Assembly (NCBI RefSeq): GCF_023983475.1
Contig: NZ_CP092713.1
Span: forward strand, 62,001-126,000
DNA: 64,000 nt
Reading direction: 5' to 3'
From: Aliivibrio fischeri ATCC 7744 = JCM 18803 = DSM 507
Lineage (GTDB): Bacteria; Pseudomonadota; Gammaproteobacteria; Enterobacterales; Vibrionaceae
In this document: piece by piece, positions 54,960-63,745 of the stretch
Layout: each line of letters begins with the position of its first letter
Numbering within the stretch: position 1 is the stretch's first letter
The notes under the pieces: model-generated
Database searches by the model: none
The model's input: the letters and a program-made list of their open reading frames with translations, nothing else
What the model was told of the DNA's origin: nothing
Translations under genes and position numbers: made by a program

Positions 54960-56054
54960 ATGAAACGCACCCTACTTACCCTTTCTCTTGCTGTTATTTT
55001 CTCTGGCTCACTGTACTCAACAAACGTTGCTGCTGCTTTAGATACCGTTCAACCACAAGTTGACTATACAGAGATGACCTCTCAACGTCAGGTTGTGGAT
55101 CAGCTTTTAAATGATGCTTATCAGGTATTTAAGAACCCTTCACGTATTTCACATGCAGGGTTTACGGCGAAGATGCCAAGCAACATGGAGATGATAACTA
55201 ATCGCCTTCTTGAAGCTTACCAACTTGAACCTTATCGAGTTGACCTACTTTTTTCTGCTGCTAATGCTCAGATCTATAACAGCAATGTTGATCGCGCAAT
55301 CGAACTCTTTACTCAAATTTTAAGCGTGGCTCCAGATGATGTAGACGCACATTCTTATCTTGTAATCTGGCAAAACTTCAAAGGGAATAAAAGCGAAGTT
55401 ACGCGTCACTTAACGGCATTAGAGCAACTTAATAAAGGCCGTGTTGCAGATCTGAAGAAGATAATGTCAACCATTGACCGAATCGTGGAAACACCATTGA
55501 GTAATACCATCAAAAAACAAGGTAAAGGCAAAAATGCCATTATTACTTTAGGCTATGCTCTGAACCCAGATGGTAGTATGAACCCAATCTTGATTGATCG
55601 CTTAAACGCAACATTGGATATGGCGAAGAAAAACCCTAACTCATACATTGTTGTAACGGGAGGCGTTCCTAAAAACCACAAAACCGAAGGCAAACTTATG
55701 GCTGATTGGTTGGTGAAAAACGGCATTGATGCATCACGTATCATTGAAGATAATTACGCAAGAAGCACTGTTGAAAATGCCTTATACAGTAGCTATGCAT
55801 TAGCTCGACATAATATCGATCATGCCACTATCATCAGTTCTGCAAGTCACGTTCGTCGTGGACAAGCATTATTTGAAGTTGCAAGTTGGCAAACAGGCCC
55901 TAAAGGGATCACATTTGATACTTACTCTGCCAATGATCGCCCACTTGAAGAGCTAAAAGTGCCTACAGATAAAGAACTATTAGGTATCTACCGAGATGCA
56001 TTACGCGTTTATGGTATGTGGAGTTACCGCTCTTACCCATTAGAACAGCGTTAA
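54960..56054 (+). CDS. DUF218 (YdcF/ElyC-like) protein with TPR-like N-terminal half
   Basis: 364 residues. Signal peptide (MKRTLLTLSLAVIFSGSLYS), then helical repeats (about 80-175; LEPYRVDLLFSAANAQIY, AIELFTQILSVAPDDVDAH) of TPR type, then a DUF218 domain: NAIITLGYALNPDG, YIVVTGGVPKNHKTEG, DNYARSTVENALYS and TIISSASHVRRGQALF. DUF218 proteins act in the envelope, some in peptidoglycan or undecaprenyl metabolism; exact activity unknown. A strong terminator follows. Confidence 0.85.
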   Translation: MKRTLLTLSLAVIFSGSLYSTNVAAALDTVQPQVDYTEMTSQRQVVDQLLNDAYQVFKNPSRISHAGFTAKMPSNMEMITNRLLEAYQLEPYRVDLLFSAANAQIYNSNVDRAIELFTQILSVAPDDVDAHSYLVIWQNFKGNKSEVTRHLTALEQLNKGRVADLKKIMSTIDRIVETPLSNTIKKQGKGKNAIITLGYALNPDGSMNPILIDRLNATLDMAKKNPNSYIVVTGGVPKNHKTEGKLMADWLVKNGIDASRIIEDNYARSTVENALYSSYALARHNIDHATIISSASHVRRGQALFEVASWQTGPKGITFDTYSANDRPLEELKVPTDKELLGIYRDALRVYGMWSYRSYPLEQR

Positions 56055-56082
56055 TACGCTGGTTATGTTCTCTCATAATAAT

Positions 56083-56114
56083 AAAAAAGGTGACATTCAA
56101 TCGTCACCTTTTTT
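56083..56114. terminator. Bidirectional terminator
   Basis: AAAAAAGGTGAC / GTCACCTTTTTT, 12-bp stem with an 8-nt loop, between the convergent DUF218 and ferredoxin genes. Confidence 0.93.
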
Positions 56115-56132
56115 AATACATTTAAATACAAA

Positions 56133-56690
56133 CTAGCTTGGAACAACAAAAGTCATTTGTACTGCACCAATAAAGCATGCAGAACGACATAAACCACAGC
56201 CATTACATAAAGAGGCATCCACTTGTGGCAACTTTCTAGGTTCTATGATTATCGCTTTCTGCGGACAGGCATCAGCACACACTTCACACCCTCCAGAAAG
56301 TTTATTATTACAACTTGAAATAAACTCAGGTTGTAAATTGATAACACCTAACTCTTTACCTAGAGCGCCTGAATCACATACCAACTGGCACTCTTCACAA
56401 AAAGTACAGTGATTGTAATCAAGATTCAATTGAGGACGAGCATCCACCATCTCTATTACATGTTGAGGACATGCAGTAGCGCACTGTTCACAATCTTGGC
56501 AAAGCTCTCTGAATAGCCCCTCTTCGATAGCATAAGGAGACCTTGCGACTATTGGTTTAATTGTATTTTGAGATGACTCTTTTAACGATTTATTTGCACC
56601 AGACAATAGCCCACGAAATAAACCACGTCGGCTTACTGTTTTATGCTCTAAATAAGAACGATAATAGTTTTCATCTCTTTTATCTTTCAT
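56133..56690 (-). CDS. NapF-like 4Fe-4S ferredoxin-type protein
   Basis: 185 residues with four cysteine clusters: CQDCEQCATACPQ, CTFCEECQLVC, CEVCADACPQ and CNGCGLCRSAC. The N-terminus has a basic RRGLFRGLL segment as in NapF. NapF-type proteins are cytoplasmic Fe-S proteins tied to maturation of molybdoenzymes. Its ATG overlaps the chaperone stop codon (TAATG), so the two are translationally coupled and diverge from dmsABC. Assignment as a DMSO-reductase-associated ferredoxin is by context. Confidence 0.85.
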   Translation of the reverse strand: MKDKRDENYYRSYLEHKTVSRRGLFRGLLSGANKSLKESSQNTIKPIVARSPYAIEEGLFRELCQDCEQCATACPQHVIEMVDARPQLNLDYNHCTFCEECQLVCDSGALGKELGVINLQPEFISSCNNKLSGGCEVCADACPQKAIIIEPRKLPQVDASLCNGCGLCRSACFIGAVQMTFVVPS

Positions 56691-57274
56691 TAAAAATACA
56701 ACTTATATTCATGTGGTGTAATATTAAGTTCTTTTTGTAATGCAGTTAACCAACCAACAGTAATATCCGATAATGTTTTATATACATCAGTTTTACTGTG
56801 TTTTTTAACTAACTCTAAATAATGATATGACCAAGGCAATAAATGCTCTGAAAGTAGCTCTGAAATAACACTTTCATCTTTTTCTTGATCGATCATCATA
56901 GCCATTGCTAATAAAGAAAGCCCAAACTGATCTTCTGGCTCCCTCATTCCTGTGTTTAACTCAATATTATGGCTAAGTAAAAACTGGCGGAAACGTAAAG
57001 TTGAATCACCAAATATAACTTGTTCTCTATCTAGGTATACTGAACCCCAAGGTGGTGCAGGCATAACATCACCCCCTTCAAACAAACGCTGAAAATCATC
57101 TGCAACAAGTTCATTATCTGTCGATTCATACGCTCGGATAAAATCTGAAAACTCAGTATCATCCAAATCTTCACTTTGCTTAATATAATTTATGTATTGA
57201 GTATTATTCTCATTATTTAGTGGATAATAAAAAAGACTACCAAATAATTTTGCCGCAGCACTTATGTTTTCCAT
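56690..57274 (-). CDS. dmsD: TorD/DmsD-family molybdoenzyme chaperone
   Basis: 194 residues, all-helical, with the family motifs PAPPWGSVYLDRE and REPEDQFGLSLLAMAMM (the E-P-x-D-x-x-G signature). Such chaperones bind the twin-arginine leader of the catalytic subunit and hold it until cofactor insertion. Divergent from dmsA with a 335-bp shared promoter region; coupled to the ferredoxin gene behind it. Confidence 0.87.
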   Translation of the reverse strand: MENISAAAKLFGSLFYYPLNNENNTQYINYIKQSEDLDDTEFSDFIRAYESTDNELVADDFQRLFEGGDVMPAPPWGSVYLDREQVIFGDSTLRFRQFLLSHNIELNTGMREPEDQFGLSLLAMAMMIDQEKDESVISELLSEHLLPWSYHYLELVKKHSKTDVYKTLSDITVGWLTALQKELNITPHEYKLYF

Positions 57275-57471
57275 TAATATTCTTATATAAAAATTTAACC
57301 ATTGATTTAAATCTTACTATAAGTGTTAAGGTTTTTTTTGTTCTCGCTCAACTAAATTCACTATTAATATATTCAATATTTAGCAAAGTTATTCTTCCTA
57401 TGAAACAACATTCCCAAAATCGATACATTTAAGCTTATTAATAGTCATATTTATAACTCAGTCTCTTTTGC

Positions 57472-57485
57472 TTGATCAAAAACAA
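57472..57485 (+). promoter_or_regulatory. FNR-like box upstream of dmsA
   Basis: TTGATCAAAAACAA matches the FNR consensus TTGAT-N4-ATCAA with one mismatch. If it acts at -41.5 the start of transcription would be near 57520, with TTATGT (57511-57516) as a possible -10. Confidence 0.6.
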
Positions 57486-57523
57486 TGTTTATTTATATAT
57501 AAAAATTAAATTATGTGAATAAC

Positions 57524-57539
57524 TACCCATAGAGAGGTA
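57524..57539 (+). promoter_or_regulatory. NarL/NarP 7-2-7 binding site upstream of dmsA
   Basis: TACCCAT-AG-AGAGGTA fits the 7-2-7 consensus TACYNMT-N2-AKNRGTA at every position. It lies over or just after the inferred transcription start, so nitrate-dependent repression of dmsABC is the likely effect. The same bases can form a 6-bp hairpin in RNA. Confidence 0.72.
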
Positions 57540-57609
57540 GTGATCGTAATGATAATAATTTCCATCGGAACATATCAATCCCAAGATATAACTTAGAGAA
57601 TGTCGATAC

Positions 57610-60048
57610 ATGAAATTAAAACAATTGCTAACCCCAAAAATAAGCCGTCGCAGTTTTGTAAAAGGCGGGTCTATATTGGGTGGAATCACAGCTATTACTA
57701 GTGGTATAGCGCTTCCTTTTGCTTCTCGCTCTGCTTCTGCTGCACCACAACCTGCAACGGCTGAAGATAAAGTCGTTTGGAGTGCATGTACTGTTAACTG
57801 TGGCAGCCGCTGCCCATTACGTATGCATGTGTCTAATGGTGAAATTAAGTGGGTCGAAACTGACAATACTGGTGATGATGAATATGGAAATCACCAAGTA
57901 AGAGCTTGTTTACGTGGCCGCTCAATGCGCCGCCGAGTTTATAATCCTGACCGTTTAAAATACCCAATGAAGCGCATTGGTGCTCGTGGTGAAGGTAAAT
58001 TTAAACGTATTAGCTGGGATGAAGCTTTTACAGAAATTGCAGACAACATTAACCGTATTAAAAAAGAATATGGTAACGAAGCAATTTACCTAAACTACGG
58101 AACAGGTACTCTAGGTGGTACTGTTACTAAGTCTTGGCCTCCAGGTGGCAGCTTGATTGCTCGCTTAATGAATTTGAATGGTGGCTATCTTAACCATTAT
58201 GGTGACTACTCAACGGCACAAATTGCTGAAGGTTTAAACCATACTTACGGTGGTTTTGCAGCTAATAACTCACCATCAGATTTAGAAAATACCAAACTAA
58301 TCGTTCAATTTGGTAATAACCCAGCTGAAACTCGCATGTCCGGTGGCGGTGTTATCCATCATTTCATGGAAGGTAAGGCAAAATCTAACGCTCGCATGAT
58401 CGTTATCGACCCACGCTATACTGATACCGCAGGTGGCCGTGAAGATCAGTGGATCCCTATTCGTCCAGGTACAGATACTGCTTTCATTGCAGCGATGGCT
58501 CACGTCATGATCAAAGAAAACTTAGTTGATCAAGCTTTCCTTGATAAATATTGTGTTGGTTACGATGAAAAAACACTTCCAGCATCAGCGCCTGCAAATA
58601 GTGATTATAAGTCTTATATTTTAGGTCTTGGTGGTGATAATACTGAAAAGACACCAAAATGGGCGTCAACGATTACTGGTATTCCTGAAGACATTATCAT
58701 TAAAACTGCTCGTGAAATCGGTTCAACAAAACCGTGTGCAATTATCCAAGGCTGGGGCTTACAACGTACCGCTAATGGTGAAATTGCTTCTCGTGCAATC
58801 TCTATGCTAGCACTTCTAACAGGTAATGTTGGTATTAACGGTGGTGGTACTGGTGCTCGTGAAGGTAGCTCTAGCATTCCATTTGTTCGCTTCCCAACGC
58901 TTAGTAACCCAGTGGAAGCCTCTATTCCGATGTTCTTATGGACAGATGCAATCGTTCGTGGCCCTGAAATGACAGCAACGAAAGATGGTATCCGAGGAAA
59001 AGAAAAACTGGATGTGCCAATCAAGTTCATCTGGAACTACGCTGGTAACTGTATTATCAACCAACATGCAGATATCAACCGTACACATACTATCTTACAA
59101 GATGACAGCGCCTGTGAAATGATCGTGGTTATTGATAACCACATGACATCATCTGCAAAATACGCGGATATCGTTCTACCGGATCTAACCACCTCTGAGC
59201 AATCTGATTTCTGTATGGATGCGTCAGCAGGTAACATGCCTTACTTTATCTTTGCTTCTCAAGCGATCAAACCTCAATTTGAAGCGAGAAGTATTTATGA
59301 TATTTGTACCGGCCTTGCTGATAAATTAGGTGTGAAAGAAGCATTTACTGAAGGTCGAGATCAAGAAGGTTGGCTACGTCACCTCTACCAATTAACACGA
59401 GCTCAAGATCCAAGCTTGCCTGAATTTGATGCTATGCGTGAACAAGGTATTTATAAGCGTAAAGTTGACGAACATTTCGTTGCTTATAAAGAGTTCCGTA
59501 AAGATCCTGAAGCCAACCCGCTAAAAACACCAACAGGAAAAATCGAAATTTATTCTGAAAAACTGGCTGAATTAGCAAGTACATGGACACTAAAAGAAGA
59601 CGAGGTTATTCACCCTCTTCCAATTTATGTACCTAACTTTGAAGGCTATGAAGAATCAAAAACGGGTAATTACCCACTTCAATTAACCGGCTTCCACTAT
59701 AAAGCTCGTGCTCACTCAACCTATGGGAATGTAAGCATCCTAAAAGATGCAGCACCTCAAGAGATGTGGATTAACCCAATGGATGCTCAGCAACGTGGCA
59801 TTAATAATGGTGATTTAATCCGTATCTTTAATGATCGTGGTGAAGTTCATATCGCAGCAAAAGTGACCCCTCGTATGATGCCGGGTGTAGTTGCTCTTGG
59901 CGAAGGTGGTTGGTATGCCCCTGATGGTCAAAGAGTTGATCACGGTGGTTGTATTAACGTACTAACAACTCAACGTCCAAGTCCGTTAGCAAAAGGTAAT
60001 CCGCAACATACGAACTTAGTAGATGTGCAACTGGTTAAGAAGGCATAA
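57610..60048 (+). CDS. dmsA: Dimethyl sulfoxide reductase catalytic subunit DmsA
   Basis: 812 residues (E. coli DmsA 814). The twin-arginine leader is SRRSFVKGG, sending the folded molybdoenzyme across the inner membrane. The Fe-S region VWSACTVNCGSRCPLRMH is followed by bis-MGD-binding domains: YLNYGTGTLGGTVT, FGNNPAETRMSGGG, MIVIDPRYTDTAGGRED, and C-terminal INVLTTQRPSPLAKGNP. It reduces DMSO (and some N-oxides) as terminal electron acceptor in anaerobic respiration. Heads dmsABC with 10- and 1-bp gaps. Confidence 0.97.
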   Translation: MKLKQLLTPKISRRSFVKGGSILGGITAITSGIALPFASRSASAAPQPATAEDKVVWSACTVNCGSRCPLRMHVSNGEIKWVETDNTGDDEYGNHQVRACLRGRSMRRRVYNPDRLKYPMKRIGARGEGKFKRISWDEAFTEIADNINRIKKEYGNEAIYLNYGTGTLGGTVTKSWPPGGSLIARLMNLNGGYLNHYGDYSTAQIAEGLNHTYGGFAANNSPSDLENTKLIVQFGNNPAETRMSGGGVIHHFMEGKAKSNARMIVIDPRYTDTAGGREDQWIPIRPGTDTAFIAAMAHVMIKENLVDQAFLDKYCVGYDEKTLPASAPANSDYKSYILGLGGDNTEKTPKWASTITGIPEDIIIKTAREIGSTKPCAIIQGWGLQRTANGEIASRAISMLALLTGNVGINGGGTGAREGSSSIPFVRFPTLSNPVEASIPMFLWTDAIVRGPEMTATKDGIRGKEKLDVPIKFIWNYAGNCIINQHADINRTHTILQDDSACEMIVVIDNHMTSSAKYADIVLPDLTTSEQSDFCMDASAGNMPYFIFASQAIKPQFEARSIYDICTGLADKLGVKEAFTEGRDQEGWLRHLYQLTRAQDPSLPEFDAMREQGIYKRKVDEHFVAYKEFRKDPEANPLKTPTGKIEIYSEKLAELASTWTLKEDEVIHPLPIYVPNFEGYEESKTGNYPLQLTGFHYKARAHSTYGNVSILKDAAPQEMWINPMDAQQRGINNGDLIRIFNDRGEVHIAAKVTPRMMPGVVALGEGGWYAPDGQRVDHGGCINVLTTQRPSPLAKGNPQHTNLVDVQLVKKA

Positions 60049-60058
60049 GGGTTAAATA

Positions 60059-60673
60059 ATGAAACAATACGGTTTTTATATTGATTCAAGTAAGTGTACT
60101 GGTTGTAAAACATGCCAACTTTCTTGTAAAGATAACAAAGACTTGGATGTCGGTGTTAATTTTCGTCGTATATATGAATATGCCGGTGGTGATTGGCTAA
60201 AAGAAGGCGAAATTTATCGCCAAAGTGTGTACTCATACTATCTATCTATTGCGTGTAACCATTGTGATGAACCTGCTTGTACTAAAGTATGTCCGTCAGG
60301 TGCAATGCATAAACGAGAAGATGGATTCGTTGTTGTCGACGAGGAAGTTTGTATCGGTTGTAAATATTGTACGATGGCCTGCCCATATGGTGCACCTCAG
60401 TACAATGAAGAAAAAGGTCACATGACAAAATGTGATGGTTGCTATGAACGTGTAGGCCAAGGGTTAGAACCGATTTGTGTGGGTTCTTGTCCATTACGAG
60501 CTCTTGAATTTGGTCCAATTGCAGAGTTACGTGAAAAATACGGAACAAATGCAGATGTGGCTCCGTTGCCTTCATCATTAATTACAAAACCAAACATTGT
60601 GATTAAGCCAAACCGTAACGCTCGTCCAACAGATGATCAAACGGGTCATCTAGCAAACCCTAAGGAGGTATAA
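60059..60673 (+). CDS. dmsB: DMSO reductase iron-sulfur subunit DmsB
   Basis: 204 residues with four ferredoxin-type clusters: CTGCKTCQLSCKD, CNHCDEPACTKVCPSG, CIGCKYCTMACPYG and CDGCYERV...CVGSCP. It carries electrons from DmsC to DmsA. Part of dmsABC. Confidence 0.97.
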   Translation: MKQYGFYIDSSKCTGCKTCQLSCKDNKDLDVGVNFRRIYEYAGGDWLKEGEIYRQSVYSYYLSIACNHCDEPACTKVCPSGAMHKREDGFVVVDEEVCIGCKYCTMACPYGAPQYNEEKGHMTKCDGCYERVGQGLEPICVGSCPLRALEFGPIAELREKYGTNADVAPLPSSLITKPNIVIKPNRNARPTDDQTGHLANPKEV

Positions 60674-60674
60674 C

Positions 60675-61520
60675 ATGGCTTGGCATGAATGGCCGTTGAT
60701 TTTATTCACGGTACTCTCTCAAACTGCTGTCGGTGCCTTTTTAGTATTAGGTTGCGTGACGTTAAGTGGTAAATTATCACAAGATGAAGATGTACGATTA
60801 CATCGTAATATGTTCTTTATCTGGGTATTAATGGGACTAGGATTAATCGCATCAACAATGCACTTAGGTAGTCCACTTAGAGCATTTAATGCGCTTAATC
60901 GTGTTGGTAGCTCTTGGTTATCAAATGAGATCTTTGCTTCTAGCTTATTTTTTGCCGCAGGTGGCTTTTACTGGCTGTTAAAAGTGGTGAATAAAGGCTC
61001 TGATGCATTGAAAAAAGGCTTATTGCTCATCTCTATGGTTATCGGGATTGGTTTTATGTATGCCATGATCAAGGTGTATTTAATTAATACCGTACCAACA
61101 TGGAACAGCATTTACACACCAATAATGTTCCTATTAACCATGGCTATATCTGGTCTAGCATTTGCTCACACGTTATTGGTCGCGACTAATCATAAACACG
61201 CAGAGTTAAATAATGCTTTACCAGTATTTGCATCAATTGCTCTTGCTATTAGTTTAATTGCAACGGTTAGCCAATTGATTGGGTTGAGCCATATCAGTTC
61301 TGCAATCATTGTTGCATCTGACATCATACCTAACATGGCAACACTTCAAGTTTTACGCCTTGGCTTATTATTTGTTGGTTTTGTTCTGATGTTTTCGCCA
61401 CGTTTGATGTCAAGCCAACCAAAGCTTCCAGTAATATTATTAAGCTTTGTTTGTATTCTCGTGTCTGAACTTATCAACCGAGGCGTGTTTTATGGATTAC
61501 ATATGTCAGTAGGCATGTAA
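60675..61520 (+). CDS. dmsC: DMSO reductase membrane anchor DmsC
   Basis: 281 residues, about eight transmembrane helices; start MAWHEWPLILFTVLSQTAVG and STMHLGSPLRAFNALNRVGSSWLS carry the conserved menaquinol-site region. It anchors DmsAB and oxidises menaquinol. AAGGAGGT lies 7 nt before the ATG. A strong terminator follows. Confidence 0.95.
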   Translation: MAWHEWPLILFTVLSQTAVGAFLVLGCVTLSGKLSQDEDVRLHRNMFFIWVLMGLGLIASTMHLGSPLRAFNALNRVGSSWLSNEIFASSLFFAAGGFYWLLKVVNKGSDALKKGLLLISMVIGIGFMYAMIKVYLINTVPTWNSIYTPIMFLLTMAISGLAFAHTLLVATNHKHAELNNALPVFASIALAISLIATVSQLIGLSHISSAIIVASDIIPNMATLQVLRLGLLFVGFVLMFSPRLMSSQPKLPVILLSFVCILVSELINRGVFYGLHMSVGM

Positions 61521-61547
61521 TTTAAACACCATATATCGGCTACTTTT

Positions 61548-61581
61548 AGGCAATAATGTTTCATGCATTATTGCCTTTTTT
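61548..61581 (+). terminator. Rho-independent terminator after dmsC
   Basis: AGGCAATAATG / CATTATTGCCT, 11-bp stem, 7-nt loop, then TTTTT. Confidence 0.93.
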
Positions 61582-61891
61582 ACATCTACTTCTTATCAAA
61601 TACGAATACTAAAATAACCACTTATATTTTCGATTAAAGTGTTCAACCTCTCCCTTTTCACTCCACAGTTCACTTATCCATTGACAGTTTTAAAAATACG
61701 AGTATTTTCGGTAAAAATTATAATTTGAACCTCGTCGCAATAACTTTGATGAATGCTCATGAGTTTTTACATAAAAAAACAACATAGATAATGCATTGTT
61801 CACTTTAATGCTTCTTATTTTACTTCTATTAAAAACTTTTATCCGTAAACTACCCAACCTTCATACGGTTTAAATATTTTGTAACGAAAAA
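61582..61891. other. Intergenic region before the pseudopilin genes
   Basis: 310 bp, AT-rich, no gene. Because a terminator closes the dms operon, a promoter for the pilin-like genes is expected here. No major pilin gene (mshA/mshB) is present. Confidence 0.45.
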
Positions 61892-62416
61892 ATGACTCGT
61901 AATCAAATAGATGGATTTACATTAATTGAACTTATTGCAGTAATTGTTTTAATTTCAATTGTCTCACTCAGTGCCAGCAGCTATTTCTCAGGAATTAGTA
62001 GCGTTTCTGCACAAACATTAGAAACGGAATTATTGCGTTCATTACGTTTAACCCAAACTCGAGCTATGAATCGAAACGGTTACTGTAACCGATGGCTAAT
62101 TAACGAAAATCGTGCACAACAAGTTAGCCTTGATAAAGAAACTGAATGTGCAACCTCATTCCCAGATGCCCAGCGAAATAATGAGTATCTTGAAAACCAA
62201 GACCTCACCTACGTGGCTATTTTAGAAAAACAAAATGCCTATTTCGCATTGCAAATAGGAAACCAATACAAAACACTTACCACACCTTTTGCCTTTGATT
62301 TTGATGCGATGGGACGTATAAAACAGTGCCAAAACACATCATGTGAAATTTTAATTACCGCCAAAACACAAACTAAAATTTGTATCGAAAAAGAGGGCTA
62401 TATCCATGCTTGTTAA
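61892..62416 (+). CDS. mshC: MSHA-type minor pseudopilin, MshC-like
   Basis: 174 residues. A short leader followed by the type IV prepilin cleavage motif G-FTLIELIAVIVLI with Glu at +5 (peptidase site after IDG). The C-terminal part has cysteine pairs (CNRW, CQNTSC, CIEKEGYIHAC) like GspH/FimT proteins. It should be an inner-membrane minor pilin helping to start pilus assembly. Overlaps the next gene by 11 bp. Weak ribosome site. MshC is assigned by order in V. cholerae msh clusters. Confidence 0.75.
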   Translation: MTRNQIDGFTLIELIAVIVLISIVSLSASSYFSGISSVSAQTLETELLRSLRLTQTRAMNRNGYCNRWLINENRAQQVSLDKETECATSFPDAQRNNEYLENQDLTYVAILEKQNAYFALQIGNQYKTLTTPFAFDFDAMGRIKQCQNTSCEILITAKTQTKICIEKEGYIHAC

Positions 62417-62951
62417 ACATCAACAAGGGTTTAGCTTAATTTCGATTGTGTTATCGATAATTATAATGAGTGCGGCTTTACTTATCGTAACCACTTCACT
62501 CGTTCCTCGTTCACAGCATAATGCTGAATTAATGTACTCAACAAAAGCATCTGAATTGGGTGCTGCGGTGATGGATGAAATTGTAGGTCGTCAATTTGAC
62601 CAAAATAGTGGTCCTAATGGTGGATTACCAGTATGTGGTTCAACAATCAATCCTTGTACAAAACCAATAGATCTAGGACCAGATAAAAAAGCGAATGAAG
62701 ATAAAACAACACGAACTCTCTACAACGATGTTGATGACTTTAATGGACTATCCGGCTCAGTAAAAGATGTATTAGGTAACGATTTAGCTGGTATCTACCC
62801 TAACTTCTCTATTTCTATTGAGGTTTTCTACGACGCTAATTTAGATGGAAAGCCTGATACTATCAGCGGAAACAGAAAACGTATTGTTGTTGATGTGGTC
62901 GACCCATCAGGACAACACTACGTATTTTCAGTGATTCGAGGTAACTTTTAA
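62406..62951 (+). CDS. mshD: MSHA-type minor pseudopilin, MshD-like
   Basis: 181 residues beginning MLVKHQQGFSLISIVLSIIIM, a prepilin leader with G/F cleavage but Ile rather than Glu at mature position 5, which is a recognised oddity of some minor pilins. Cysteines in PVCGSTINPC. 11-bp overlap with mshC and 1-bp overlap (TAATG) with the next gene show an operon. Confidence 0.75.
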   Translation: MLVKHQQGFSLISIVLSIIIMSAALLIVTTSLVPRSQHNAELMYSTKASELGAAVMDEIVGRQFDQNSGPNGGLPVCGSTINPCTKPIDLGPDKKANEDKTTRTLYNDVDDFNGLSGSVKDVLGNDLAGIYPNFSISIEVFYDANLDGKPDTISGNRKRIVVDVVDPSGQHYVFSVIRGNF

Positions 62952-63745
62952 TGAAACGATCCCTTGGATTTACTCTACTTGAGATGATTATTTCTATCAT
63001 TTTACTTGCGGTGGTTGGTTTGTCTCTTGGTGCCATAATTCAGCACAGTATGTCTCTTTATGCGGACACAACAACGAGAGAAGAGTTGATCCTTCAAGGA
63101 CGCTTTGTAACGGAACGTATGCACAAAGAAATTCGAGATGCAGTACCCAACAGCGTAGAAGTCAATGAAACGACACAATGCATAGAGTGGCTACCAATCA
63201 CAAATACGGCGGTTTATGAAACCCTACCTTTAGCACCGGCTAAATCAACCGAAATCCGAGTGTTACCTGAACATGGATTTTCAGCGGGTGATCGCATTGT
63301 CATCATGCCAGTTAACGCTCAAAATTTACGTTCAACGTTACCAACCAATGGCGTAAGTCGCATGGCTGAAGTAAAGCGTGATATCGATTTTCAGCCAAGT
63401 GAAAATGCACAAATGATTGATGTGACACTCACTCGCTCAACTAGCTTTAGTGCAAACTCTCCAGCTCACCGACTGTATGCTTATAAAACACCAGTCGCTT
63501 ATTGCTTAGAAGGAAGTCGACTATATCGCTACGCGGATTACCCTCTTTCTCGAGCTGAATTATCGCCACATGAACTTAGCGCAGGCACTCGTCAATTAAT
63601 GGCTGAAAAAATCAAACTCGCCACATTCAATGTTGAACAAGCGTCTTTAGTTCGTAATGGCTTAGTAAAAATGCAATTTGTTTTCACTGATAACAATGAA
63701 GAGGTGCAGTTGGATCATGACGTCCTTATCGCCAATACGCCTTAA
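62951..63745 (+). CDS. mshO: MSHA-type pseudopilin, MshO-like
   Basis: 264 residues: prepilin leader MKRSLGFTLLEMIISIILLA (cleavage after G, Glu at +5), then GRFVTERMHKEIRDAVPNS, similar to GspJ/PilW-type larger pseudopilins. Located between MshD-like and MshP-like genes as in V. cholerae. Overlaps the next gene by 29 bp. Confidence 0.78.
   Translation: MKRSLGFTLLEMIISIILLAVVGLSLGAIIQHSMSLYADTTTREELILQGRFVTERMHKEIRDAVPNSVEVNETTQCIEWLPITNTAVYETLPLAPAKSTEIRVLPEHGFSAGDRIVIMPVNAQNLRSTLPTNGVSRMAEVKRDIDFQPSENAQMIDVTLTRSTSFSANSPAHRLYAYKTPVAYCLEGSRLYRYADYPLSRAELSPHELSAGTRQLMAEKIKLATFNVEQASLVRNGLVKMQFVFTDNNEEVQLDHDVLIANTP

Larger units (their letters stand above)
57275..57609. promoter_or_regulatory. 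Shared dmsD / dmsABC control region
   Basis: 335 bp, AT-rich, no gene. It holds the FNR-like box and the NarL/NarP site listed separately, both nearer to dmsA. Confidence 0.6.
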
